Source of the DNA: Terebella lapidaria
Taxonomy: Eukaryota > Annelida > Polychaeta > Terebellida > Terebellidae
DNA length: 64,000 bases
Direction of reading: 5' to 3'
Assembly: GCA_949152475.1 (NCBI GenBank)
Contig: OX424567.1
Location: forward strand, 31,891,485 to 31,955,484
Within the stretch, counting starts at the first letter, position 1; each line of letters begins with the position of its first letter. The notes under the pieces were generated by a model. The model worked only from the letters and a program-made list of their open reading frames with translations. It did not search any database and had not been told where the DNA came from. Positions 11,412-24,427 of the stretch are shown here, piece after piece. Made by a program: the position numbers and the translations under genes.

Positions 11412-14400
11412 TTTGTTTGTTTGTTAGCGCTCTACAGGTCACAATTTTGATCGTAAAGTCCCGAAAATTTGTCAGAAGATGTGCAGTCAGTACTCGACCA
11501 AGTGATTAACTTTTATGAGGTCAAGGTCAAATATTGAGGTCAAGGTCACGCAAAACGATAAAAACACATAAATTGTCATAACTCCAGTTCTATTCGTTAT
11601 AGAGACTTCAAACCAAGTTCATATTGTAGATAAACTCGAGTTCTATCTTTTGTGACCTTGACCTTGGCATTTGACCTTGACCTTGAGAAGTTCGTTATGA
11701 GGTGAATGTCAAGGTCAAGTACGAAGGTCAGCGCACCATATCGAGTAGTATATTGTTGGAAAGGTCTTGAGCCCCTGATTCCAGTGATATCTCATTTTTG
11801 GCGCTGCGACATAAACTGATGTCACAATGACGTCATAAACGTCAAAAATCCGAAATTTCAAAGTGACATAATATGGTCAATAGTGTATGGAATCCCTTGA
11901 AATTTGATATGCATTTTGACAGCATTGACCTCTACGAACTGAAGTACAAAGGTCAAAGGTCAAGGTCAAGGTCATTGAAATCCCAGAAAAACACGTTTCT
12001 TGTAATAACATCCGTTTGAATTGTCGTAGGTTCATGGAATTTGAACCATATAATTCAGAAGAGGTATAGCAATCGGACCTATATGTCAATTCCATGATTG
12101 ACCTCAAACTTTGTCTATAATCTGACAAAACTTAATCAGAATCCTATGATAATTCTGGTTTTTACAGATATTTTTTATGTTTTCATGGCTCCAATTTTCA
12201 CAAATTTACTGAACATTTAATTCTAAATCATTTATGCAGTCAGTTGCAGTGTTATTTCTAGTTTATGGTCCACTTTTCACATTTGGAATAAATTGAAAAC
12301 TCGCCGAGATATCAAAGTAGAAAGAGAAGTGGGGTGAATCTGATTCTCAATCCGTTCACACACCAATAAGCTGTAGAAACGATTACCCCCTGTGGACATG
12401 TCCCCTTCTAAATATACACACTCGGTTGAGCAGTAGTACAGTATATCATATATGTATCCAAGTGCACATCTCAAACAACAAAACAATTCTTTTGTTTTCT
12501 GACTCAGAGGTGTCAAACTGGTATAATAAAGCCTAAAACTCATGTCTAAATACAGTCTGGGTCAAGCGACAGCCCACTTTATATCAGAACTTTTATTACT
12601 TTGATTTTGGCAATTATTACTTGACGAAATGTAAATTTCGTCAAGTATGTTGGTCAGTCGAGTTTGTCTGTCTGTCTGTTTGTTTGTTTGTTTGTTAGCG
12701 CTCTACAGGTCACAATTTTGATCGTAAAGTCCCGAAAATTTGTCAGAAGATGTGCAGTCAGTACTCGACCAAGTGATTAACTTTTATGAGGTCAAGGTCA
12801 AATATTGAGGTCAAGGTCACGCAAAACGATAAAAACACATAAATTGTCATAACTCCAGTTCTATTCGTTATAGAGACTTCAAACCAAGTTCATATTGTAG
12901 ATAAACTCGAGTTCTATCTTTTGTGACCTTGACCTTGGCATTTGACCTTGACCTTGAGAAGTTCGTTATGAGGTGAATGTCAAGGTCAAGTACGAAGGTC
13001 AGCGCACCATATCGAGTAGTATATTGTTGGAAAGGTCTTGAGCCCCTGATTCCAGTGATATCTCATTTTTGGCGCTGCGACATAAACTGATGTCACAATG
13101 ACGTCATAAACGTCAAAAATCCGAAATTTCAAAGTGACATAATATGGTCAATAGTGTATGGAATCCCTTGAAATTTGATATGCATTTTGACAGCATTGAC
13201 CTCTACGAACTGAAGTACAAAGGTCAAAGGTCAAGGTCAAGGTCATTGAAATCCCAGAAAAACACGTTTCTTGTAATAACATCCGTTTGAATTGTCGTAG
13301 GTTCATGGAATTTGAACCATATCATTCAGAAGAGGTATAGCAATCGGACCTATATGTCAATTCCATGATTGACCTCAAACTTTGTCTATAATCTGACAAA
13401 ACTTAATCAGAATCCTATGATAATTCTGGTTTTTACAGATATTTTTTATGTTTTCATGGCTCCAATTTTCACAAATTTACTGAACATTTAATTCTAAATC
13501 ATTTATGCAGTCAGTTGCAGTGTTATTTCTAGTTTATGGTCCACTTTTCACATTTGGAATAAATTGAAAACTCGCCGAGATATCAAAGTAGAAAGAGAAG
13601 TGGGGTGAATCTGATTCTCAATCCGTTCACACACCAATAAGCTGTAGAAACGATTACCCCCTGTGGACATGTCCCCTTCTAAATATACACACTCGGTTGA
13701 GCAGTAGTACAGTATATCATATATGTATCCAAGTGCACATCTCAAACAACAAAACAATTCTTTTGTTTTCTGACTCAGAGGTGTCAAACTGGTATAATAA
13801 AGCCTAAAACTCATGTCTAAATACAGTCTGGGTCAAGCGACAGCCCACTTTATATCAGAACTTTTATTACTTTGATTTTGGCAATTATTACTTGACGAAA
13901 TGTAAATTTCGTCAAGTATGTTGGTCAGTCGAGTTTGTCTGTCTGTCTGTTTGTTTGTTTGTTTGTTAGCGCTCTACAGGTCACAATTTTGATCGTAAAG
14001 TCCCGAAAATTTGTCAGAAGATGTGCAGTCAGTACTCGACCAAGTGATTAACTTTTATGAGGTCAAGGTCAAATATTGAGGTCAAGGTCACGCAAAACGA
14101 TAAAAACACATAAATTGTCATAACTCCAGTTCTATTCGTTATAGAGACTTCAAACCAAGTTCATATTGTAGATAAACTCGAGTTCTATCTTTTGTGACCT
14201 TGACCTTGGCATTTGACCTTGACCTTGAGAAGTTCGTTATGAGGTGAATGTCAAGGTCAAGTACGAAGGTCAGCGCACCATATCGAGTAGTATATTGTTG
14301 GAAAGGTCTTGAGCCCCTGATTCCAGTGATATCTCATTTTTGGCGCTGCGACATAAACTGATGTCACAATGACGTCATAAACGTCAAAAATCCGAAATTT

Positions 14401-16478
14401 CAAAGTGACATAATATGGTCAATAGTGTATGGAATCCCTTGAAATTTGATATGCATTTTGACAGCATTGACCTCTACGAACTGAAGTACAAAGGTCAAAG
14501 GTCAAGGTCAAGGTCATTGAAATCCCAGAAAAACACGTTTCTTGTAATAACATCCGTTTGAATTGTCGTAGGTTCATGGAATTTGAACCATATCATTCAG
14601 AAGAGGTATAGCAATCGGACCTATATGTCAATTCCATGATTGACCTCAAACTTTGTCTATAATCTGACAAAACTTAATCAGAATCCTATGATAATTCTGG
14701 TTTTTACAGATATTTTTTATGTTTTCATGGCTCCAATTTTCACAAATTTACTGAACATTTAATTCTAAATCATTATGCAGTCAGTTGCAGTGTTATTTCT
14801 AGTTTATGGTCCACTTTTCACATTTGGAATAAATTGAAAACTCGCCGAGATATCAAAGTAGAAAGAGAAGCGGGGTGAATCTGATTCTCAATCCGTTCAC
14901 ACACCAATAAGCTGTAGAAACGATTACCCCCTGTGGACATGTCCCCTTCTAAATATACACACTCGGTTGAGCAGTAGTACAGTATATCATATATGTATCC
15001 AAGTGCACATCTCAAACAACAAAACAATTCTTTTGTTTTCTGACTCAGAGGTGTCAAACTGGTATAATAAAGCCTAAAACTCATGTCTAAATACAGTCTG
15101 GGTCAAGCGACAGCCCACTTTATATCAGAACTTTTATTACTTTGATTTTGGCAATTATTACTTGACGAAATGTAAATTTCGTCAAGTATGTTGGTCAGTC
15201 GAGTTTGTCTGTCTGTCTGTTTGTTTGTTTGTTTGTTAGCGCTCTACAGGTCACAATTTTGATCGTAAAGTCCCGAAAATTTGTCAGAAGATGTGCAGTC
15301 AGTACTCGACCAAGTGATTAACTTTTATGAGGTCAAGGTCAAATATTGAGTTCAAGGTCACGCAAAACGATAAAAACACATAAATTGTCATAACTCCAGT
15401 TCTATTCGTTATAGAGACTTCAAACCAAGTTTATATTGTAGATAAACTCGAGTTCTATCTTTTGTGACCTTGACCTTGGCATTTGACCTTGACCTTGAGA
15501 AGTTCGTTATGAGGTGAATGTCAAGGTCAAGTACGAAGGTCAGCGCACCATATCGAGTAGTATATTGTTGGAAAGGTCTTGAGCCCCTGATTCCAGTGAT
15601 ATCTCATTTTTGGCGCTGCGACATAAACTGATGTCACAATGACGTCATAAACGTCAAAAATCCGAAATTTCAAAGTGACATAATATGGTCAATAGTGTAT
15701 GGAATCCCTTGAAATTTGATATGCATTTTGACAGCATTGACCTCTACGAACTGAAGTACAAAGGTCAAAGGTCAAGGTCAAGGTCATTGAAATCCCAGAA
15801 AAACACGTTTCTTGTAATAACATCCGTTTGAATTGTCGTAGGTTCATGGAATTTGAACCATATCATTCAGAAGAGGTATAGCAATCGGACCTATATGTCA
15901 ATTCCATGATTGACCTCAAACTTTGTCTATAATCTGACAAAACTTAATCAGAATCCTATGATAATTCTGGTTTTTACAGATATTTTTTATGTTTTCATGG
16001 CTCCAATTTTCACAAATTTACTGAACATTTAATTCTAAATCATTTATGCAGTCAGTTGCAGTGTTATTTCTAGTTTATGGTCCACTTTTCACATTTGGAA
16101 TAAATTGAAAACTCGCCGAGATATCAAAGTAGAAAGAGAAGTGGGGTGAATCTGATTCTCAATCCGTTCACACACCAATAAGCTGTAGAAACGATTACCC
16201 CCTGTGGACATGTCCCCTTCTAAATATACACACTCGGTTGAGCAGTAGTACAGTATATCATATATGTATCCAAGTGCACATCTCAAACAACAAAACAATT
16301 CTTTTGTTTTCTGACTCAGAGGTGTCAAACTGGTATAATAAAGCCTAAAACTCATGTCTAAATACAGTCTGGGTCAAGCGACAGCCCACTTTATATCAGA
16401 ACTTTTATTACTTTGATTTTGGCAATTATTACTTGACGAAATGTAAATTTCGTCAAGTATGTTGGTCAGTCGAGTTTG
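11412..16478 (+). repeat. Array B, block 1: four tandem units of about 1271 bp
   Basis: Unit starts (TTAGCGCTCTACAGG) lie at 11424, 12695, 13966 and 15236. The order in each unit is a (TCTG)3(TTTG)4 microsatellite, the unit start, an AAGGTCA-rich first half, a single TGACGTCA, a DR1 cluster, an A+T-rich second half, and then the left-terminus hairpin that leads into the next unit. Private variants include 'ataattcag' near 12060 (unit 1), a lost T near 14771 and 'agcgggg' near 14869 (unit 3), and 'gagttcaagg' near 15348 and 'tttatattg' near 15430 (unit 4). The block ends at 16478, where an insertion begins. Confidence 0.92.
16429..16478 (+). repeat. Left (5') terminus block of the array B unit
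   Basis: The perfect 12-bp arms ACTTGACGAAAT (16431-16442) and ATTTCGTCAAGT (16447-16458) flank a four-base loop. TATGTTGGTCAG and CGAGTTTG follow. This block closes every array B unit. Here the host microsatellite that should follow is displaced to 24428 by an insertion. Confidence 0.8.
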
Positions 16479-17539
16479 TTAGTTGACGAATTGAAAATTC
16501 GACAACTATGTTGGTCAGTTCCGTTTGTTTGTTTGTCTGTCTGTCTGTCTGTTTGCACGTTACAGGCCACAGTTTTAGTGCGAGCATCACCAAATTTTTC
16601 TGATAGGTAGGTATTCACCCAGGAAGGACACCGAAAGTTTTTGAAGAAAATCGGTTTATTGATGACGTCATCAAAAATTCTTGAAAACTCGAAAAATCCC
16701 TATCTTTAACATGGGGCGATTTTTCAAAAATTCATAACTCGTTCAATTTTCAATGAATTCTCTTGAAATTTTAGTCACATGTGTAGAATGACATCCTATA
16801 CACACATTATAATTTTGACCCGGATCGGACCCGGATTACGGATTTGACAGCTATTTGAATTTAACATTGAAAACTCCATTTAACTTATATTTTATATTAT
16901 ATTTCGGTCTATTGTGCATATTTCAGCTTGATTTTTCCTACAAAGTGGCGGACTATCATGGTCCATAAACTGAAAAAAATTCATCCGGATGGGATCCAGA
17001 TTCCGGATTTTATGGATACATTTATTTTTCTTCTGGATCCAATTTTAAAAAAATAATTCAACATTTAATTTTGAAGTTTATTATGTAGAAAATTGCAGTG
17101 TTATTTCTAGTTTATGGTGCACTTTTCATGTTGAAAATATATTGAAAACTCGCTGAGATATCAAGACGGAAAGAGAGGTGGGGTAAATCTGTTTGTCAGC
17201 CCGTTCAAACCCCAATAAGATGTGGAAACGATTACCCCCTGTGCACTTGTACCGTCTCTAATATCAACACTCGGTCGCGTAGTAATACAATATACCTTGT
17301 ATGCATCTGAATACTGATCTAAAGCAACATTTCTGTGGTTTTCTAACTCAGTAATGCACAAGTGATATAACAAAGCCTAAAACTCTTGTTTAAATACAAT
17401 CTCTGGCGAGCCAGGGGCTCTTTTATATCAGCACTATCGACATTTACGAAAATGCGTAGGGAGCACCATTCATCTAAAAACCAAAGATCCTGTACATGAA
17501 ACGGATATACGCAGGGTCTCTTCTACTTGCGAAGCTTTA
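16479..17539 (+). mobile_element. Type C element, left part (5' terminus plus truncated body)
   Basis: It starts with TTAGTTGACGAATT and the arm pair AGTTGACGAATT / AATTCG(A)CAACT, followed by TATGTTGGTCAG, a TTTG/TCTG microsatellite and the body start GCACGTTACAGGCC. The body matches 20971-21940 closely but stops at 17539, where another left terminus begins. The second half is homologous to the array unit second half ('gaaacgattaccccctgtg'). This shows that types B and C share ancestry. Confidence 0.75.
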
Positions 17540-17588
17540 TTAGTTGACGAATTGAAAATTCGACAACTATGTTGGTCAGTTCCGTTTG
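17540..17588 (+). repeat. Solo left terminus of a type C element interrupted by the next insertion
   Basis: A complete left-terminus block with no body is followed at 17589 by the left terminus of another element. If the intact element at 17589-19934 is removed, this terminus joins the block 19935-20970, giving a plausible whole host element of about 1085 bp. Confidence 0.6.
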
Positions 17589-19934
17589 TTAGTTGACGAA
17601 TTAAAAATTCGTCAACTATGTTGGTCAGTTCGGTTTGTTTGTTTGTGTGTCTGTCTGTCTGTCTGTTTGCACGTTACAGGCCACAGTTTTGGCCGGATCA
17701 TCACCAAATCGTATGGATACAATGGCTAGTTATATACCTGGAAACCGTTGAATTTTGGTGACCCTAGGTCAAAGGTCAAGGTCAAGGTCACACAAAACGT
17801 TGAAAACACATAAGTGGTCATAACTCCGGTTCTAATCATTCTAGAGACTTCTAACCAAGTGCATATTGTAGATACACTCGAGTTCTATCGTCTGTGACCT
17901 TGACCTTGACATTTGACCTTGACCTTGAAAAGTTCGCCCCAGGTCGAAGTCAAGGTCAAGTACGAAGGTCAGCGCAGCATATTGAGTAGTATATCATTGG
18001 AAAGGTCTTGACCCCCTGGTCGCAGTGATACCCTATTTTCGGCGCTGCGACGTACACTGACGTCACAATGACGTCATAAACGTCAAATTCCCGAAATTTC
18101 AAAAGGCCATAACATCGTCAATACTGTATGGAATCTCTTGAAACTTGATATGCATACTGACAGCAATGACCTCTACGAATTTAAGTGCAAAGGTCAAAGG
18201 TCAAGGTCAAGGTCATCAAAATCCCAGAAAAACACGTTTCCGGTAATAACATCCGTTTGAATTGTCGTAGGTTCATCAAATTTGAACCATATCATTTAGA
18301 AGAGGTATTGCAATCGGACTTATATGTCAATTTCATGATTGACCTTGAACTTGGTCAGGAAAACAAGGTCATATTAGGAGAACTTCAAGGTCAAATTTTA
18401 AAACTAACTGAAACCTATCAAGTAGTATATCAAATGAAAGGTCTTGATTCCATGGTACATACTTTTTCATCAGTTTTGAGATGTGACGTTTATTGACGTC
18501 ACAGTGACGTCATAAACGTTAATTTTTCAAAATTTCAAACGGTCATAGTGTCCACAAATTTTGTTTGATTCTGATGAAATTTTACAGATACAATATATAT
18601 ATTCATGCACAGGAAATGTGCAATTTTTGTGACTCAAGGTCCAAAGTCGAGGTCAAGGTCACGCAAAATGTTAAAAACACATAAGTGGCCATAACTCCGG
18701 TTCTATTTGTGCTAGCGACTTCAAACCAAGTTCATATTGTAGATAAACTCTCGAGTTCTATCTTCTGTGACCTTGACCTTGGCATTTGACTTTGACCTTG
18801 AGAAGTTCGCCATGAGGTGAATGTCAAGGTCAAGTACGAAGGTCAGCGAATCATATCGAGTAGTATATCGTTTGAAATGTCTTGTCCCCCTGATTGCAGT
18901 GATACCTTATTTTCGGCGCTGCGACGTACACTCACGTCACAATGACGTCATAAACGTCAAGTTACCGAAATTTCAAAAGGCCATCACAGCGTCAATACTG
19001 TATGGAATATCTTGAAACTTGACATGCGTATTAATAGCATTGACCTCTACGAATTGAAATACAAAGGTCAAAGGTCAAGGTCATCGAAATCCCAGAAAAT
19101 CACCTTTTCGCTTATAACATCTGCTTGAATCCTTGTAGTCTCATAAAATACGAACCATATCATTCAGAAGAGGCATGGTAATCATACGTACATGTCAATT
19201 TCATAATTGACTTTGAACTTGGTCGCAAAAATGAGGACACATTCAAAACTTCAAGGTCAAATTTTCAAACTAACTGAAACATATCACAGTTTAGGTCGGA
19301 TCATCACCAAACTTTATGGGAACATTCTATAGGCTCAAAGCCAGGCACCCATTGATTTTAGTCAGATTCGCCTGTAAAATGTTGCCATGGCAACGGAAAA
19401 ACTGCTTTGCATTCTATTATTATCATCAAAATCTAGTTTGTTCTTCGTATATTACCGCTCTACAAGCCACAGTTTTGGACGTATCATGACCAAATTGTAC
19501 GTATGAAATGCTTTTGTGTATACTTGGAAATGGGTGAAATTTGGGGACACTAGGTCAAAGGTCAAGGTCAAGGTCAAATAAAATGTCAAAAACACATAAA
19601 TGCGCATAACTTCGGTTCTAATCGCCCTAGAGACTTCAAACCAAGTTCATATTGTAGATTAACTCGAGTTCTATCGTCTGTGACCTTGACCTTGACATTT
19701 GACCTTTGACCTCATTTTCAAGGTCAGAGCACAATGTGGCTAATATATCGCTTTTTATCGACTTTACAGCTTTGGACATACATGTATAGGAAATGATATA
19801 TGTTAAATCTTCTCATGATTTGAAAATTCAGGTCAGAGCACAAAATGGCTAATATCTCACTAAAACATATATCTAAAACATATATTGTCCGGTTACCTTC
19901 CTAATTCGTCAACTGCCGGGCCTATGGCCCCTCG
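17589..19934 (+). mobile_element. Complete type C element with AAGGTCA body (2346 bp)
   Basis: The left end has perfect arms AGTTGACGAATT and AATTCGTCAACT, a TTTG/TCTG microsatellite and the start GCACGTTACAGGCC. The body holds two large AAGGTCA/TGACGTCA modules (about 17760-18540 and 18600-19270) and two smaller start-like fragments at about 19290 and 19460. The right end is AATTCGTCAACT followed by GGGCCTATGGCCC and CTCG. ORFs here, such as the one at 18185-18496, simply translate the AGGTCA repeats and are not genes. Confidence 0.75.
19381..19394. promoter_or_regulatory. Exact RFX-type X-box palindrome
   Basis: GTTGCCATGGCAAC is a perfect 14-bp palindrome equal to the consensus site of RFX transcription factors. 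It lies in a spacer between body fragments of the element at 17589-19934. It occurs once as far as I can see. A chance occurrence is possible. Confidence 0.35.
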
Positions 19935-20970
19935 TAATTGTATGTCCATCAGTAAGATGTCTGTTAGCACGATAGCGACCACAATTCTGGAGATATTTTC
20001 ACGAAAATTTACACGGTTATTCTTTATGTTAAAGACTAGAAATGGTTCAATTTTCGTGAAAATCGGTTGAGTGAAGACGTTACAAAAATATCTAAAAAAT
20101 TCCTCACGCTGCCGCCACAGTAGCCACACCAATGCCCAGCCATGGGATATACCAGCATTTATTCTGAGCGCGGTCTCTCGTACGCTATATACTTCACGCG
20201 CAGTAACCTTAAGCGACAGATTGGCTCAGTCAGTAAAGGCGTTAGGTGTTGGTGCGCGGGGTCACGGGTTCGATTCCTATTGTCTTTTTTTTTTTTTTAA
20301 ATTCCGACTAAATGACTTTTTCTGTTTCTGAGTGTTTTTTTGTATTAATTCTGATATGTTTTCCACAGTCACCCTTTTATCTAATTCTATTGTTTCGCGA
20401 TATTAAATCAAAATCAAGCCTGAAGCAGAAAACACAAAGAATCCACTACTTGGTGCCTTTATCACTGTTTATGGAGTTTGAAAAAAAAAACGTTTCATGA
20501 ATATGCATGAGTGGAATATTTCAGTGTGTCTTCGGATGAATTATTTGATCCAGCTACAATTTTCATTGCAAAATGTTGTATTTTACGTTTGTTTCTGGCA
20601 TCATCAAAATCTGATTGCATCCTACACGTACGTTTAATTTCCGAAATTTCAAAAGGCAATAACAGCGTCAATACTGTATGGAGTATCTTGAAACTTGTTA
20701 TACCCATTGATAGTATTGACCTCTACGAATTGTAGTACAAAGGTCAAAGATCAAGGTCAAAGTCATCGAAATCCCAGAAAAAACACCTGTCCAGTAATAA
20801 CATTTGCTTGAATCGTCGGAGTCTCATCGATTTTGAACCACTTCATTCGGAAGCGGCAAAACAATCAAATGTGTATGCCATTTCCAGATAATAACATTAC
20901 TATGACCTTGACCTTTCACATTGAGATGAAAGTTTGCGAATTCGTCAACTGCCGGGCCTATGGCCCCTCG
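19935..20970 (+). mobile_element. Type C2 block with tRNA-like module and 3' terminus, copy 1
   Basis: It starts directly after the preceding 3' terminus with 'attgtatgtccatcag' and the variant start GTTAGCACGATAGCG, and ends with AATTCGTCAACT plus the GGGCCTATGGCCC hairpin. It contains a tRNA-like sequence and T-run in the middle, and an AAGGTCA-type tail (20640-20790). It is nearly identical to 42207-43239 in another insertion island. A more diverged copy lies at 23232-24427. Confidence 0.75.
20215..20284 (+). repeat. tRNA-derived SINE-like module, copy 1
   Basis: TGGCTCAGTCAG fits the tRNA A-box and GGTTCGATTCC is a perfect B-box about 40 bases later. A T-run follows at once, as in Pol III transcripts. 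GACAG at the start can pair with the TTGTC end, but the D and T stems pair poorly, so it is not a functional tRNA. It is carried inside the C2 block. Confidence 0.6.
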
Positions 20971-21021
20971 TTAGTTGACGAATTGAAAATTCGACAACTA
21001 TGTTGGTCAGTTCCGTTTGTT

Positions 21022-21059
<38 letters not shown>

Positions 21060-23231
21060 CACGTTACAGGCCACAGTTTTAGTGCGAGCATCACCAAATT
21101 TTTCTGATAGGTAGGTATTCACCCAGGAAGGACACCGAAAGTTTTTGAAGAAAATCGGTTTATTGATGACGTCATCAAAAATTCTTGAAAACTCGAAAAA
21201 TCCCTATCTTTAACATGGGGCGATTTTTCAAAAATTCATAACTCGTTCAATTTTCAATGAATTCTCTTGAAATTTTAGTCACATGTGTAGAATGACATCC
21301 TATACACACATTATAATTTTGACCCGGATCGGACCCGGATTACGGATTTGACAGCTATTTGAATTTAACATTGAAAACTCCATTTAACTTATATTTTATA
21401 TTATATTTCGGTCTATTGTGCATATTTCAGCTTGATTTTTCCTACAAAGTGGCGGACTATCATGGTCCATAAACTGACAAAATTTCATCCGGATCGGATC
21501 CGGATTCCGGGTTTTATGGATACATTTATTTTTCCTCTGGATCCAATTTTCAAAAAATCATTGAACATTGAATTTTGAAGCTGTTTTGTGGAAAAATGCG
21601 GTGTTATTTCTAGTTTAAGGTGCATTTTTCATGTTCAAAATAACTTGAAAACTCGCTGAGATATCAAGACTTAAAGAGACCTGGGGTAAATCTGTTCGTC
21701 AGCCCGTTTACAACTCAATAAGATGTGGAAACGATTACCCCCTGTGCACATGTACCGTCTCTAATATCAACACTCGGTCGCGTAGTAATACAATATACCT
21801 TGTATGCATCTGAATACTGATCTAAAGCAACATTTCTGTGGTTTTCTAACTCAGTAATGCACAAGTGATATAACAAAGCCTAAAACTCTTGTTTAAATAC
21901 AATCTCTGGCGAGCCAGGGGCTCTTTTATATCAGCACTATCGCGGGTGATGTACCGGCGTAGAAGTCAACCTCATTCCCGGTTTTTAGCGGTAATTTGTC
22001 TCAAGACCAAAGGTCCTGTACATGCACCAGACATCTCTCATTTTTTTCGAATTTTCAGAAATTCACACAGCAGTCACATTTGAACCGATACCTCTGAAAT
22101 TCAACACACGGATAGATAATGGTATCCTCCATCAAACTGCGAAGTTTTATGCGGATTGTTCGAACGTCAATGACGTCACGACGTGAAACGTCATTTTTCG
22201 AAATGGGGCTATATATCGGAAAGTATTTGTCGTACAGAGAAGCGAATTGCACCATTCGAAAGCTCGTTGAATTCTGGTTTAGAAGGGTACTGTCCGATAC
22301 TTTTCCGCCATGATAGATTTTCCGCTATGACGTCATAAACGTATGACTTGTCATACCAATTTTTCGAATTTTCAGGAAACTTTCAAACAACCACAGTGCA
22401 CTCAAATTTGAAGATATTGGATTGTAATCAAGAGTGCATATGTGAAGAAATAATACCCAGCCATCTATCAAGTTTCAACACGCTACGTGCAACGTCGATG
22501 ACGTCATCACGTAAAACGTCAGTTTTTAAAATGGGGCTATATATCGAAAAGTATTTGTCGTACAAAGAAGCGATTTGAACCATTGGAAAGCTCGTTGAAT
22601 TCTAGTTTAGAAGGGTGCTGTTCGAAACTTTCCCGTCATGCTAGATTTTCCGCTATGACGTCATAAACGTAAGGCCTGTCATACAAGATTTACTTCTTTT
22701 CAGCAAACTTTCAAACAAGCACAGTGCACTCAATTTTGAAGGTAATAGGTTGTAGTTATGAGAACGTATGTGGAGCGTCATTATTCAGCCACGTACCGAG
22801 TTTCAAAAGGCTACGTACAACGTCAATGACGTCATGACGTAAAACGTTAATTTTAAATATGGAGCTATATGTCGAGAGGTATTTGTCGTACAGGGAAGCG
22901 GATTGCACCATTGGAAAGCTCGCTGAATTCTGGTTTAGGAGAGTACTGTCTGATCCTTTTCCGCCGTGATAGACTTTCCACTATGACGTCATAAACGTAA
23001 TGCCTGTCATACCAAATTTTTTTTACTTTTCAGCAAACTTTCAAACATCCACAGTGCACTCAAATTTGAATCATGAGGACTTATTTGGAATATTAATACC
23101 CAGTCATGTACTGAGTTAAAAGACGTTAAGTGCAACGACAATGACGTCATGACGTCAAACGTCAGCTTCTCTTTTTGACCTAAGTGCAATTTCTATGGCA
23201 ATTCGTCAACTGCCGGGCCTATGGCCCCTCG
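20971..23231 (+). mobile_element. Complete type C element with 328-bp core repeats (2261 bp)
   Basis: The left terminus at 20971 directly abuts the previous 3' terminus. The microsatellite is TTTG followed by a longer TCTG run than at 16479. Up to about 21940 the sequence matches 16479-17460 closely, then it continues into about four core repeats marked by GCTATGACGTCATAAACG near 22324, 22653 and 22980. It ends with AATTCGTCAACT and GGGCCTATGGCCC. Low-complexity TCTG translation explains the ORF near 20833-21114. Confidence 0.75.
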
Positions 23232-24427
23232 TGATTGTATGTCCATCAGTAAGATGTCTGTTAGCACGATACCGTCCACAATTCTGGAGATATGTTCACG
23301 AAAATTTACAAGGTTATTCTTTATGTTATAGACTGGAAATGGTTCAATTTTCGTTAAATTCGGTCAAGTATAGACGTCACAAAAAAATCTCAAAAATTCC
23401 TCACGCTGCCGCCACAGCAGCCACACCAATGCGCAGCCATGGGATATTCCAGCATTTTTTCTGAGCGCGGTCTGTTGTACGGTATATACTTCACACGCAC
23501 CAACTTCCAAGTGACAGATTGGCTCAGTCAGTAAAGGCGTTAGGTGTTGATGCGCGGGTTCAGGGGTTCGATTCCTATTGCCATTTTCTTTTTTTTTTAA
23601 ATTCCAGTCTAAATGACTTTTTCTGTTTCTGAGTGTTTTTTTTTTTTTATTAATTCTTATATGCTTTCCACAGTCACCCTTTTATCTAATTCTATTGTTT
23701 GCGATATTAAAACAAAATCAACCCTGAAGCAGAAAACACGATGAATCTACTACTTGGTGCCATATGGAGATAACAAAAAAAGCGTTTCATGAATATGAGT
23801 GGAATATTTCAGTGTGTCTTCGGATGAACTATTTGATCGAGCTACAATTTTCATAGCAAACTGTTGTATTTTACGTTTGTTTTTGGCATCATCAAAATCT
23901 GACTGCATCATACAGGTTGAATTTCCGAAATTTCAAAAGGCCATAACAACGTCAATACTAAATGCAGTATCTTGAAACTTGATATACCCATTGATAGCAT
24001 TGATCGACAACGAATTGTAGTACAAAGGTCAAATATCAAGGTCAAGGTCACATAAAGTGTCGAAAACACATAAATGGCCATAACTTCGGTTCTAATCGCC
24101 CTAGAGACTTCAAACCAAGTTCATATTGTAGATTAACTCGAGTTCTATCTTCTGTGACCTTGACCTTGACATTTGACCTTTGACCTCCTTTTCAAGGTCA
24201 GAGCACAATGTGGCTAATAATATCACTTTTTATCGACTTTACAGCTTTGGACATACATGTATAGGAAATGATATATGTTAAATTTTCTCATGATTTGAAA
24301 ATTGAGGTCAGAGCACAAAATGGCTAATATCTCACTAAAACATATATCTAAAACATATATTGTCCGGTAACCTTCCTTAGTCCGGTAACCTTTCTAATTC
24401 GTCAACTGCCGGGCCTATGGCCCCTCG
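23232..24427 (+). mobile_element. Type C2 block with tRNA-like module, copy 2
   Basis: It starts again directly after a 3' terminus with 'attgtatgtccatcag'. It is more diverged from copies 1 and 3, and its tail (24040-24400) matches 19580-19930 rather than the tail of copy 1, so it is a mosaic. A short 'tccggtaacctt' duplication lies near 24361-24392. It ends with AATTCGTCAACT, GGGCCTATGGCCC and CTCG, and the host array B microsatellite resumes at 24428. Confidence 0.7.
23513..23582 (+). repeat. tRNA-derived SINE-like module, copy 2
   Basis: It has the same A-box (TGGCTCAGTCAG) and B-box (GGTTCGATTCC) arrangement as the copy at 20215, followed by a T-rich run. Changes between the boxes show that it has drifted further. 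Confidence 0.55.

Noticed and set aside
18185..18496. 103-codon ORF with a KVKVK start
   Set aside because: It is a translation of the AGGTCA repeats within a non-autonomous element. It has no protein features and is not kept open in related copies.
16479..24427. Target-site duplications flanking the insertions in array B
   Set aside because: Rejoining the flanks gives exactly the normal (TCTG)3(TTTG)4 sequence. Apparent TT or T matches at the joints are part of the microsatellite or the element end.
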